From an uncultured Pseudomonas sp. (GTDB lineage Bacteria > Pseudomonadota > Gammaproteobacteria > Pseudomonadales > Pseudomonadaceae), in NCBI RefSeq assembly GCF_946886105.1, contig NZ_CAMPHV010000025.1, positions 1-64,000 on the forward strand: DNA of 64,000 nucleotides, written 5' to 3'. The translations under genes were made by a program, and so were the position numbers. Below, piece by piece: positions 8,227 through 17,184 of this stretch. The notes under the pieces were generated by a model. It was not told the DNA's origin, searched no databases, and saw only the letters and a program-made list of their open reading frames with translations. Within the stretch, counting starts at the first letter, position 1; each line of letters starts with the position of its first letter.

Positions 8227-9288
8227 ATGATCCGCTCGCCTTTTTCCCTCGCCCTGCTCGCCCTGGCGCTGATCGGCTGCACCCCCGCCGACCCGCAACA
8301 GAAGCTCAGCGGCGCACTCACCGATGGCGTGTTGCTGCCGGCCTATAACACCTGGCATGAGGCCAATCGCCAGTTGGCGACCAGCGCCCAGGCATTCTGC
8401 GCGAATCAGCAGGAACTGCCGGAGGCGCGCCAGGCCTTCCTCGGCGCCCAGAGTGCCTGGGCCGCCCTGCAACCGCTGCTGATCGGCCCGATGGCCGAAA
8501 GCAACCGCGCCTGGCAGGTGCAATTCTGGCCCGACAAGAAAAATCTGGTCGCGCGCCAGGTCGAAGGTCTGCTCAAGGGCACGCCCGAGATCACCCCGGC
8601 GCTGCTGGATAAATCCAGCGTGGTGGTGCAGGGCCTGAGCGCTTACGAATATGTCTTGTTCGACCCGAAAATCGACCTCGCCGAGCCGGCCAGCAAAGCC
8701 CGCTATTGCCCGCTGATGGTCGCCATAGGTGCACACCAGGAGCACCTCGCCGACGATGTGCTGCAACAGTGGCAAGCCGAGGGCGGTATGGCGCAGCAAT
8801 TGAAAAGCTTCCCCAACGAGCGTTATGCCGAAGCGCCGGAAGCGGTCGCCGAACTGCTGCGCACCCAGGTCAGCGCCCTCGACGGCCTGAAGAAGAAGCT
8901 CGGTACGCCCCTCGGCCGTCAGAGCAAAGGCCACCCGCAGCCTTATCAGGCCGAAGCCTGGCGCAGCAACGCCAGCCTGGCCAACCTCGCCGCCGGCCTG
9001 GCCAGCGCCGAGCGCATCTGGCACGGTGCGGCGCAAGACGGCATACAAACGCTGCTGAACGCCGAACAAAGCGATCTCAAGCAACGCATCGACGCGGCTT
9101 ACAGCGACACCCGCAAACGTCTCGCCGAGCTGCAACGCCCGCTCGGCGAATTGCTCGGCGACGCAGCCGGCCGCGCCGAACTGAACTCCGTATACGACAG
9201 CCTCGACACGCTGCATCGCCTACAGGAAGGCGAGCTGGCGAAAACCCTCGGCATCCAGCTCGGCTTCAATGCCCATGACGGCGACTGA
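8227..9288 (+). CDS. Imelysin-like lipoprotein, second paralogue
   Basis: A 353-residue lipoprotein with a signal peptide ending LIGC (Cys18) and the imelysin-like fold expected from segments such as WAALQPLLIGP and LNSVYDSLDTL. The GxHxxE motif of imelysins is altered: the matching segment is GLSAYE (136-141), with Ser138 in the His position and Glu141 kept. It begins 10 bases after the di-heme gene with AAGGAG upstream, so the genes are co-transcribed. Likely an envelope metal- or partner-binding protein rather than a peptidase; that is inference. Confidence 0.82.
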   Translation: MIRSPFSLALLALALIGCTPADPQQKLSGALTDGVLLPAYNTWHEANRQLATSAQAFCANQQELPEARQAFLGAQSAWAALQPLLIGPMAESNRAWQVQFWPDKKNLVARQVEGLLKGTPEITPALLDKSSVVVQGLSAYEYVLFDPKIDLAEPASKARYCPLMVAIGAHQEHLADDVLQQWQAEGGMAQQLKSFPNERYAEAPEAVAELLRTQVSALDGLKKKLGTPLGRQSKGHPQPYQAEAWRSNASLANLAAGLASAERIWHGAAQDGIQTLLNAEQSDLKQRIDAAYSDTRKRLAELQRPLGELLGDAAGRAELNSVYDSLDTLHRLQEGELAKTLGIQLGFNAHDGD

Positions 9289-10395
9289 ATGAAACGCAGA
9301 GCCTTTATCGGCCTGGCCGGCGCAGGCCTGACCGCTGCCGCCGCTAGCGGAGCGCTGGGCGGCTGGACGCTGCTCGGCCACGGCCCGCAACCGCTGCTGC
9401 TCTCGGCCCGCGACGATGACGACGGCCGGCACTACGCGGTCGGTTATCGCCTCGATGGCGAGCAGGCCTTCGCCACCCGCGTCGCCGAGCGCTGCCATGA
9501 CGTGGTGGCGCACCCGAGCCTACCGCTGGCATTGTTCGTCGGGCGCCGGCCGAGCCGCGAGAGCTACCTGATCGACACCCGCGACGGCCGCCTGCTGCAA
9601 GCGCTGACGACCCCGGCCAACCGGCATTTTTACGGCCACGCGGTGTTCCACAAGGGTGGCGAGTGGCTGTACGCCACCGAGAACGACACCGACGAGCCGG
9701 GGCGCGGCGTACTTGGCGTCTATCGCTTGCAAGGTACGCAGCTGCGGCGCGTCGGCGAGCACGCCAGCCACGGCATTGGCCCGCACCAGTTGCTGTGGAT
9801 GCCCGACGGCGAAAGCCTGGTGGTGGCCAACGGCGGCATCCGTACCGAGGCCGACAGCCGCGAGATGCTCAACCTCGACGATATGCAGCCCAGCCTGGTG
9901 CTGATGAAGCGCGACGGCAAGCTATTGAGCAAGGAGCAGCTGACCGAGCCGATGAACAGCGTGCGTCACCTCGCGGTGGCCGCCGACGGTACCGTGGTGG
10001 CCGGCCAGCAATACCAGGGCGACCCGGGCGACGCCGTGCCGCTGCTGGCGATCAAGCGTCCCGGCCAGGCGTTCCAGCCATTCCCCGTCGGCGAGGCGCA
10101 GCGCCTGGCGATGCACCAGTACACCGCCAGCCTGGCGATCCACGACGAACTGCGTCTATTGGCGCTGACCGCGCCGCGTGGCGGACGTTTCTTCGTCTGG
10201 GATCTGGACAGCGGCGAGCTGCGCCTGGACACCGCGCTGGCCGACTGCGCCGGCGTCGGCGCGGTCGCCGAAGGCTTCGTGGTCAGCGCCGGCATCGGTC
10301 GCTGCCGGCTCTACGATTGCCGCGCCGCGCGCATCGTCAGCCAACCGCTGAAGCTGCCGGCGGGGCTCTGGGACAACCATTTGCGCTTGGTCTGA
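9289..10395 (+). CDS. DUF1513 family protein, Tat-exported, beta-propeller-like
   Basis: A 368-residue protein whose ATG follows the previous stop codon directly (TGAATG), indicating translational coupling. The N terminus KRRAFIGLAGAGL has a twin-arginine motif before a hydrophobic stretch, so export by the Tat pathway is likely. The body has repeated beta-rich segments (for example HFYGHAVF, HGIGPHQLLWMPDGE) typical of DUF1513, probably a propeller. Its function is unknown; Tat export suggests a cofactor or cytoplasmic folding. It ends the three-gene di-heme/imelysin operon. Confidence 0.83.
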   Translation: MKRRAFIGLAGAGLTAAAASGALGGWTLLGHGPQPLLLSARDDDDGRHYAVGYRLDGEQAFATRVAERCHDVVAHPSLPLALFVGRRPSRESYLIDTRDGRLLQALTTPANRHFYGHAVFHKGGEWLYATENDTDEPGRGVLGVYRLQGTQLRRVGEHASHGIGPHQLLWMPDGESLVVANGGIRTEADSREMLNLDDMQPSLVLMKRDGKLLSKEQLTEPMNSVRHLAVAADGTVVAGQQYQGDPGDAVPLLAIKRPGQAFQPFPVGEAQRLAMHQYTASLAIHDELRLLALTAPRGGRFFVWDLDSGELRLDTALADCAGVGAVAEGFVVSAGIGRCRLYDCRAARIVSQPLKLPAGLWDNHLRLV

Positions 10396-10600
10396 ATCGT
10401 CTTAGCGCAAAATCTTACTTCCCGCTCAAGAGTAAAGCGCAGCGGCCGACCTATACTGAACCAGCACCCGCGCGCCGGAAACCAAAGGTCGGTCGGCGGC
10501 GCAGCTACCTGCAGCGCGTCGGCCCACAAGGAAGTCAGCGAAAAACCTCGTATTACATCGCGCGAGTCAGCGGAAACTCTTCAATACGAGGCATCGACTC

Positions 10601-12223
10601 ATGTTTCAAAATTCCTTGCGTGCGCAGATCCTAACCCTTCTGGGCGGGAGTCTGGCGCTGATCCTGGCGATCGCTCTAGCCTGCTTCAACGTCCTGTCCA
10701 AGGACGTCCAAGCGTACCGCGGCCTGCTCGACGGCCCCATCGCCGCCTCGCAACTGATCGACGAAGCCAACGTGGAATTCAAGATCCAGGTCCAGGAATG
10801 GAAGAACGTACTGTTGCGCGGCGCGGACCCGGCCAGCTTGAGCAAATACTGGGGCCAGTTCGAAGCCCAGGAACGCGAGGTCCAAAATACGCTCGATAAA
10901 CTGCTGACGCTGAACGGCCTCGACCCATCGATCAAAAGCCAGGTACAGCGCCTGCGCAGCGAACACCAGACCCTCGGAGGCGCTTACCGCAAGGGTCGCG
11001 ATGCCTTCGTCGCCGCCGGCACCGACGCCAAGGCCGGAGATGCCGCGGTCAAGGGTATCGACCGCGCCACTGGCGAACAGATGAGCGAACTGGTCAATCT
11101 GCTGCGCGAGCGAAGTCACGAGCAGGCCAAGGCCATCGACCAAGAGGCCGATCGCATGACACTGCTCGGCACCCTGGTGATGTTGGGCTCCAGCCTGCTG
11201 GTCGGCCTGCTCAGCCTGTGGCTGCTCAACCGCAACCTGATCGCACCTATCACCAGCCTGATCGAACACATCGCTCAGCTCAGCCGCGGCAACTTCGGCG
11301 AGCGGGTGGACGTCAGCCGGCGCGATGAACTGGGCCGGCTGGCCGTCGCCGCCAACACCCTGCGAGACTTCCTCGCCGATATCTTCAGCCGCCTGAAAAG
11401 CAGTACCGGCGAACTGGACCACGTCAACCACGAGCTGAACGCCATCGCCAGCCTGATGGCCCAGGGCAGCAGCGAGCAGTTCAACCGTACCGATCAGGTC
11501 GCCACGGCCATGCACGAGATGTCCGCCACCGCCCAGGAAGTCGCCCGCCACGCCTCCGAAGCGGCGCACGCCGCGGACGATGCGGACAACTCGGCGCAAC
11601 AGGGCGGCACGGTGATGCGTGCGACCATTGAGACCATCACCGGTATCCGCGGCGAAATCGCCACCACCGCCGAAGTGATTCGCCGCCTGGAAAGCGACAG
11701 CGGGCGCATCGGCAAGGTGCTGGAGGTGATTCGCGGCATCGCCGAGCAGACCAACCTGCTGGCACTCAACGCGGCCATCGAAGCGGCCCGGGCCGGCGAT
11801 GCCGGACGCGGTTTCGCGGTGGTCGCCGACGAGGTGCGCACCCTGGCCCAACGCACCGCCGAATCCACCGCGGAAATTCACCAGATCATCGATACCGTGC
11901 AGACCGGCGCGCTCAACGCGGTACGCGCCATCGAAAGTGGCCAGACGCGCAGCGAAGCGGGTGTCGAACAGGTGACCCAGGCCGGCGAGATGCTGCAACG
12001 TATCACCAGCGCGGTGGAGGCGATCCGTGACATGAACCGGCAAATCGCCACCGCCGCCGAAGAGCAGACCTCGGTGGCCGAGGATATCTCGCGCAACCTC
12101 ACCGAGATCACCGCCATCGCCAGCACCAACCAGGAAAACGTCAAGCGCACCCAAGCCGCCAGCCAGGATCTGCAAACGCTCTCCTCCGAACTCACCAGCG
12201 TCACCCAGCGCCTAAGCGCCTGA
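10601..12223 (+). CDS. Methyl-accepting chemotaxis protein
   Basis: A 540-residue chemoreceptor. Transmembrane helix one is at about 11-32, a helical periplasmic sensor region at about 35-185, helix two at about 186-210, then a HAMP domain and the cytoplasmic signalling domain. The highly conserved hairpin tip is present ([20 protein letters not shown], then [13 protein letters not shown]). The C terminus lacks a CheR-binding pentapeptide. CGAGG precedes the start at about nine bases. It stands alone, with no che genes nearby. The ligand cannot be told from sequence. Confidence 0.93.
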   Translation: MFQNSLRAQILTLLGGSLALILAIALACFNVLSKDVQAYRGLLDGPIAASQLIDEANVEFKIQVQEWKNVLLRGADPASLSKYWGQFEAQEREVQNTLDKLLTLNGLDPSIKSQVQRLRSEHQTLGGAYRKGRDAFVAAGTDAKAGDAAVKGIDRATGEQMSELVNLLRERSHEQAKAIDQEADRMTLLGTLVMLGSSLLVGLLSLWLLNRNLIAPITSLIEHIAQLSRGNFGERVDVSRRDELGRLAVAANTLRDFLADIFSRLKSSTGELDHVNHELNAIASLMAQGSSEQFNRTDQVATAMHEMSATAQEVARHASEAAHAADDADNSAQQGGTVMRATIETITGIRGEIATTAEVIRRLESDSGRIGKVLEVIRGIAEQTNLLALNAAIEAARAGDAGRGFAVVADEVRTLAQRTAESTAEIHQIIDTVQTGALNAVRAIESGQTRSEAGVEQVTQAGEMLQRITSAVEAIRDMNRQIATAAEEQTSVAEDISRNLTEITAIASTNQENVKRTQAASQDLQTLSSELTSVTQRLSA

Positions 12224-12250
12224 CCACTACTATCCGCTGCCCGCTGCCCG

Positions 12251-12274
12251 CCCCTCTCCTTTATCGGAGAGGGG
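12251..12274. terminator. Hairpin after the chemoreceptor gene (possible terminator)
   Basis: A perfect 9-bp stem, CCCCTCTCC/GGAGAGGGG, with a 6-nt loop begins 28 bases after the stop codon. There is no T run after it, so termination strength is uncertain. The remaining bases up to 12503 contain nothing I can identify. Confidence 0.5.
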
Positions 12275-12503
12275 CATTCCCGCAACGCTCCCTTCCAAGC
12301 GCGCCACGCCGGATCGCCGGCATGCCTGGCAACCGCCTCAACGCAACCATCCCGCGAAAACACTAAACCGATCGCGCAACCCTCAGTCAGAGCTAACAGA
12401 GCCTGAATGCGCAGCGTAGGAATTCGGGCGCCTTCCGGCCAGCAGAACGGCCCCACTCACTCGGCTCGATCGACGCGTGTCGGGTCATCCGAGGAGTTCG
12501 ACC

Positions 12504-12875
12504 ATGGAAAACATCGGTAAAACCCGCTGGGCCATAGCCGAGGGCTATATCCCACCCTCCAGCAGCAACGACTCGCGACAGCTGACCAGTCATGAAACCG
12601 CGTGCCTGCTGAATGCCGGCGATAAACCGGCGAACGTGGCGATCACCCTGTACTTCGCCGACCGCGAGCCGGTCGGGCCGTACCAGGTGACGGTGCCGCC
12701 GCGGCGCACGCTGCATCTGCGTTTCAACGAACTCAAGGACCCACAACCGGTGCCCACCGACACCGACTACGCCAGCCTGATCGAATCCGACGTGCCCATC
12801 GTGGTGCAGCACACGCGCCTCGATTCGCGCCAGGCCGAGCTGGCCCTGCTGACCACCATGGCCTACGGCGAATAG
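12504..12875 (+). CDS. ASRT-family protein (Anabaena sensory rhodopsin transducer-like)
   Basis: A 123-residue soluble protein that resembles the sensory rhodopsin transducer (ASRT) family over its full length, with family-typical segments RWAIAEGYIPP, LTSHETACLLNAGD, YFADREPVGPY and VPIVVQHTRLDSRQAE. The start is the ATG with GAGGAG upstream. In Anabaena the protein binds sensory rhodopsin, and the fold has been proposed to bind carbohydrate-like ligands; no rhodopsin gene is seen here. It lies 31 bases before the SPW/VKOR gene and the oxidase genes, probably in one transcript. Its role in this setting is unknown. Confidence 0.82.
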   Translation: MENIGKTRWAIAEGYIPPSSSNDSRQLTSHETACLLNAGDKPANVAITLYFADREPVGPYQVTVPPRRTLHLRFNELKDPQPVPTDTDYASLIESDVPIVVQHTRLDSRQAELALLTTMAYGE

Positions 12876-12906
12876 CCATCCTCCTGAAAAAAACAACGGC
12901 ACCGCT

Positions 12907-14355
12907 ATGCACGACAGACCATCCGACGGCCTCACCGCAGGGCCGATCCACGCCCAAGACATACAGCTCCAGACGCTGCGCACCCGCCACGACAACAGCC
13001 TGTGGGTGTATTTCGGCACTATCCTGCTCGGCTGCTGGCTGCTCACGGCACCGGCGATTCTCGGCTACCTCGATAGCGACTTTCCGCAGCGGGTGTTCGA
13101 TGTCACCCAGGAGCGCGGGCTGGCCGAGCCGTTGCTGCGGGCGCAATGGCTGATGTGGAGCGACATGCTCAGCGGTGCACTGCTGGTGCTGTTCGGCGGT
13201 CTCTCGCTGTTCTGGCGGCATCGCTGGGCGCAATGGGCCAGTTGTCTGGTCGGCCTGTGGCTGATCAGCGCACCGTTGCTGTTCTGGGCGCCGTCGGCGG
13301 CCATTTACGCCAACGAGACCCTGGTCGGCGGGCTGGTCATCGCCTTCGCCATTCTGATCCCGCCGATGCCCGGCACCAGCGTCGCCGCCCTGCAGGCCAA
13401 AGACGATATTCCGCCCGGCTGGGACTACTCGCCGTCGTCCTGGTCGCAGCGCCTGCCGATCATCGTATTGGCCTTCGTCGGCTTCTTCATCGCCCGCTAC
13501 CTGAGCGCCTATCAGCTCGGCCACATCGAGACGGTATGGGACCCGTTCTTCGGCGACGGCACCGCGCGCATCATCACCTCCGAGGTATCCCATGCCTGGC
13601 CGGTCGCCGATGCCGGGCTCGGTGCCATGACCTATCTGATCGAGGCCCTGTCCGGAATGATGGGCGACAGCCGGCGCTGGCGCACCATGCCGTGGATGGT
13701 CGGCCTGTTCGGCGTGCTGGTGATCCCCCTGGGCGGCGTGAGCATCTTCTTTATCGTCATCCAGCCGATCGTCATCGGCACCTGGTGCACCCTGTGCCTG
13801 ATCTCGGCGGCGGCGATGGTGATCATGCTGCCCTACTCGTTCGACGAGATCGTCGCCATGGGTCAGTTCGTCCTGCGCGCGCGCCGCGAAGGCCAGGGTT
13901 TGTGGCGGGTGTTCTGGCGCGGCGGCAGCGCCTCTGGTGGCCGCGTCGCCGGCGGACCGCCGCTGCGCATTGGCTCGAGCGGCGACGGCGAACGCTTCGC
14001 CCAGATCCGTGCCCTACCCAAGGGCTTGATCCTCTGCGCGCTGCTCGGCGCCTGGCTGATGTTCACCCGGCTGATCTTCGGTACCGAGGGCGCGCTGGCC
14101 GATAGCGACCATCTGATCGGCGCCATGCTGTTCACCTTTTCCATCGCCGCCTTCTCCGAGGTGTTCCGGCCACTGCGGGCGATCAATTTCCTGTTCGCCG
14201 GTTGGCTGCTGCTCGCGCCCTGGCTGCTTGAAGGCGGCGGCCTGGCGAGCACGCTGAACAGCATGGTGGTCGGCATCCTGGTCATCGTTCTGACCCTGCC
14301 CCGCGGGCCGATCCGCAACCGCTACGGCAGTTGGGACCGTTTTATCACCTGGTAA
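12907..14355 (+). CDS. Membrane fusion protein: SPW repeats plus VKOR-like domain
   Basis: A 482-residue polytopic membrane protein. The N-terminal third and the C-terminal third resemble SPW-type helix pairs (LLTAPAILGY..., LLISAPLLFWAP..., WLLLAPWLLEG). The middle (about 195-315) resembles vitamin K epoxide reductases and carries one redox motif, Cys-Thr-Leu-Cys, in WCTLCLISAAA. The second cysteine pair usual in VKOR loops is not seen; the corresponding stretch SEVSHAWPVADAGLG has none. It may take part in disulfide exchange in the periplasm or serve the oxidase copper site, but this is inference. It is three bases from the next gene. Confidence 0.75.
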   Translation: MHDRPSDGLTAGPIHAQDIQLQTLRTRHDNSLWVYFGTILLGCWLLTAPAILGYLDSDFPQRVFDVTQERGLAEPLLRAQWLMWSDMLSGALLVLFGGLSLFWRHRWAQWASCLVGLWLISAPLLFWAPSAAIYANETLVGGLVIAFAILIPPMPGTSVAALQAKDDIPPGWDYSPSSWSQRLPIIVLAFVGFFIARYLSAYQLGHIETVWDPFFGDGTARIITSEVSHAWPVADAGLGAMTYLIEALSGMMGDSRRWRTMPWMVGLFGVLVIPLGGVSIFFIVIQPIVIGTWCTLCLISAAAMVIMLPYSFDEIVAMGQFVLRARREGQGLWRVFWRGGSASGGRVAGGPPLRIGSSGDGERFAQIRALPKGLILCALLGAWLMFTRLIFGTEGALADSDHLIGAMLFTFSIAAFSEVFRPLRAINFLFAGWLLLAPWLLEGGGLASTLNSMVVGILVIVLTLPRGPIRNRYGSWDRFITW

Positions 14356-14358
14356 ACC

Positions 14359-15279
14359 ATGCAGAGAATTCCAGTCTCGCTACTCACCGCCGCAGTCGCC
14401 GCCCACTGGACGGCGCGGGCAGTGGCCGACGAACAGGCGCCGTTGCAATCGACGTTGAACCCGCTGGGCGGCTTTGGCATCTTTCGCGCGGGCAAAGGCC
14501 TCACGGCCAAGGCCAGCCGCAATCTGGTGGTGCTTGGCGGGGTGGTGGTTCCGCTGCTGGTTCTGCTGGGCTTTACGGTGGGCAGTCTGCTGGTCGGCCA
14601 GGCCAGCTCCCGCGCCTATGCGGATGCGGCGCTGATCGTCGAAGTGATCGGCAAACGCTGGTGGTGGGAAATCCGCTACTACGATCGCGATCAGCGCTTG
14701 CTTGCCGTCAGCGCCAACGAGCTGCAGTTGCCGGCAGGCCAGCCGGTGAAGCTGTTGCTGCGCGCCACCGATGTGATCCACAGCTTCTGGGCGCCGAACC
14801 TGGACGGCAAGACCGACATGATTCCCGGCATGACCAACGTCGCCTGGCTGAACATTCCGCAGCCCGGCGTCTATCGCGGTCAATGCGCCGAATACTGCGG
14901 CACCCAGCACAGCCTGATGGCGTTCAAGGTAGTGGTTCAGCCGCAGGGCGAGTTCCAGCACTGGCTCGACCGACAGAGTCAGCCCGCCGCTGCCGAGGCC
15001 ATGGCGCTGAGTGAGGGCCGGCGAGTCTTCCGCGAACGAGGCTGCGCCGACTGCCATTCGATTCGCGGCACCCTTGCCCGGGGCGAGCTGGGGCCGGACC
15101 TGACCCATCTGGCCTCGCGCCAGACCCTGGCCGCCGCCACTCTACCCAATACCCGTGGGCACCTGGCCGGCTGGATCAGCGACCCGCAGAGCAGCAAACC
15201 CGGCGCGCTGATGCCGGCCACGACCATGCAGCCGCGGGAGCTGCACGCGCTGTTGGATTACCTGCAGGCATTGAAATAG
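14359..15279 (+). CDS. coxB: Cytochrome c oxidase subunit II with fused cytochrome c (caa3 type)
   Basis: A 306-residue subunit II that receives electrons and passes them through the CuA centre to subunit I. A signal-like N terminus is followed by one clear membrane helix (about 56-80). All CuA ligands are visible: His141, Cys176, Glu178, Cys180, His184 and Met187. A cytochrome c domain follows with heme motif CADCH at 229-233. The fused heme domain defines the caa3 type. It begins three bases after the SPW/VKOR stop codon, arguing for one operon. Confidence 0.93.
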   Translation: MQRIPVSLLTAAVAAHWTARAVADEQAPLQSTLNPLGGFGIFRAGKGLTAKASRNLVVLGGVVVPLLVLLGFTVGSLLVGQASSRAYADAALIVEVIGKRWWWEIRYYDRDQRLLAVSANELQLPAGQPVKLLLRATDVIHSFWAPNLDGKTDMIPGMTNVAWLNIPQPGVYRGQCAEYCGTQHSLMAFKVVVQPQGEFQHWLDRQSQPAAAEAMALSEGRRVFRERGCADCHSIRGTLARGELGPDLTHLASRQTLAAATLPNTRGHLAGWISDPQSSKPGALMPATTMQPRELHALLDYLQALK

Positions 15280-15293
15280 GAGAACGCAACGGG

Positions 15294-17183
15294 ATGGAGG
15301 CACGTGAACGGCAAATGCTCGACCGCACCTGGCAATCGCCGGGCGGTTTCTTCGGCTGGTTCACCCAGGTCAACCAGCGCAAGATCGGCCTGCGCTTTAT
15401 CGTCACCGCGTTCATCTTCTTCCTGCTCGCCGGCGTGCTCGCACTGCTGATGCGCCTGCAGCTGATCACGCCCGAAAACGGCCTGATCGGCCCCGAGCTG
15501 TACAACCAGCTGTTCACCATGCACGGCACCACCATGATGTTCTTCTTCGCCGTGCCGGCGATGGAGGGCTTCGGCATCTACCTGGCGCCGCTGATGATCG
15601 GCACGCGGGACATGGCCTTTCCCCGGCTCAACGCGTTCGGCTATTACGTCTACCTGATCGCCGGCATCGTGCTCTATCTGGCGCTGCTGCTCGGCGCGGC
15701 GCCGGACGACGGCTGGTTCAGCTACGTACCCCTGGCCGGCAAGCAGTATTCGCCCGATATGGCCGCCGATGTCTGGACCACCATGATCACCTTTATCGAG
15801 CTGTCGGCGCTGGCCGCCGCGGTTGAGCTGATCGTCACCATTCTCAAACAGCGCGCGCCGGGCATGACGCTCAACCGCATGCCGCTGTTCGTCTGGTCGA
15901 TCCTGGTGATGGCGTTCATGATCGTGTTTGCCATGCCCTCGGTGATAGTCGCGAGCATCCTGCTGGCCCTGGACCGCACCTTCGACACCCTGTTCTTCGT
16001 CGCCGAGGCCGGTGGCCAGCCGTTGCTCTGGCAGCACCTGTTCTGGTTCTTCGGCCACCCGGAGGTGTACATCATCCTGGTGCCGGCGCTGGGCATGATC
16101 TCGGCGATCATCAGCACCTTCACCCGCCGACCGATCTTCGGTTACAGCGCCGTGGTGCTGTCGCTGGTGGCCATCGGCTTCATCTCCTTCGGCCTCTGGG
16201 TGCACCACATGTTCGCCACCGGCCTGCCGCAGCTGGGTCTGAGTTTTTTCACCGCGGCGAGCATGATGATCGCGATTCCCAGCGGCATTCAGATCTTCTG
16301 CTGGATCGTCACCCTCTGGGGCGCGAAGATCCGTTTCGCCACGCCTATGCTGTTTATCCTCGGTTTTTTCGCGATCTTCGTACTCGGCGGCCTGACCGGG
16401 GTGATGGTGGCTTCGGTGCCCTTCGATCGCCAGGTACACGACAGCTACTTCGTGGTCGCGCATTTCCACTACGTGCTGATCGGCGGCGCGGTGTTCCCCT
16501 TGTTCGGCGCGCTCTATTACTGGTACCCAAAGCTGTTCGGCCGGCTGATGTCCGAGCGCCTGGGGCGCTGGAGCTGCGCGCTGATGTTCGTCGGCTTCAA
16601 CGTCACCTTCTTCCCCATGCACCAGCTCGGCTTCGAGGGCATGCCGCGGCGGGTTTACACCTACCTGGAGGAAATGGGCTGGGGTCCGCTGAACCTGCTG
16701 GCGACCATCGGCGCCTTGATTCTCTCCATCGGCGTGCTGCTGACCCTGATCAACGCCCTCCACGCCTACCGCCGCGGCCAGCCCGCCAGCGCCAACCCCT
16801 GGGGCGCCGAAACCCTGGAATGGGCCACCGACTCGCCGCCGGCCAATTACAACTTCGCCCGCATTCCCGTGGTCGACAGCCTATGGCCGCTGTGGCGCAA
16901 GGACCGGCCGGGCGAGGTGCGCAGCGCGGACGAGTTGGGCGAAGTGGTCGGCCTGCGCGTCGATCGCCGCGAGGTGCTGGCAACCAGCGTGATCGATGCC
17001 CAGCCGCAAACGGTGGTGGTGTTGCCGAATCCATCGATCTGGCCGTTCCTGCTGGCGCTGGCGGTGGCCAGCGGCTTCGTTGGCTTTATGTTCGACCCCT
17101 GGTTCTTCGTCTTCGGCTTCTTCGGCAGCTTTTTCATGATCGTCGGTTGGCTGTGGCCCCATAGGCCCTGGCGGGAGGATTGA
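15294..17183 (+). CDS. ctaD: Cytochrome c oxidase subunit I (heme-copper oxidase)
   Basis: The 629-residue catalytic subunit reducing oxygen to water. Heme and copper ligands are visible: His77 and His392 (low-spin heme), His390 (high-spin heme), His255, His304 and His305 (CuB). The HPEVY motif (255-259) supplies the cross-linked Tyr259 and the D-channel Glu257; D-channel entry Asp106 is in RDMAFPRLN. The position that is Lys in the K channel (GIKVF in usual A-type enzymes) is Gln333 here (GIQIF). The C terminus is extended, with two extra hydrophobic segments near 582-622. The start follows a GGAG; an ATG at 15315 is an alternative. Confidence 0.93.
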   Translation: MEARERQMLDRTWQSPGGFFGWFTQVNQRKIGLRFIVTAFIFFLLAGVLALLMRLQLITPENGLIGPELYNQLFTMHGTTMMFFFAVPAMEGFGIYLAPLMIGTRDMAFPRLNAFGYYVYLIAGIVLYLALLLGAAPDDGWFSYVPLAGKQYSPDMAADVWTTMITFIELSALAAAVELIVTILKQRAPGMTLNRMPLFVWSILVMAFMIVFAMPSVIVASILLALDRTFDTLFFVAEAGGQPLLWQHLFWFFGHPEVYIILVPALGMISAIISTFTRRPIFGYSAVVLSLVAIGFISFGLWVHHMFATGLPQLGLSFFTAASMMIAIPSGIQIFCWIVTLWGAKIRFATPMLFILGFFAIFVLGGLTGVMVASVPFDRQVHDSYFVVAHFHYVLIGGAVFPLFGALYYWYPKLFGRLMSERLGRWSCALMFVGFNVTFFPMHQLGFEGMPRRVYTYLEEMGWGPLNLLATIGALILSIGVLLTLINALHAYRRGQPASANPWGAETLEWATDSPPANYNFARIPVVDSLWPLWRKDRPGEVRSADELGEVVGLRVDRREVLATSVIDAQPQTVVVLPNPSIWPFLLALAVASGFVGFMFDPWFFVFGFFGSFFMIVGWLWPHRPWRED

Positions 17184-17184
17184 G

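Noticed and set aside
15258..16763. Long antisense frame over subunit I of the oxidase
   Set aside because: All catalytic residues of the oxidase are on the plus strand; the antisense product is a charged, repetitive shadow.
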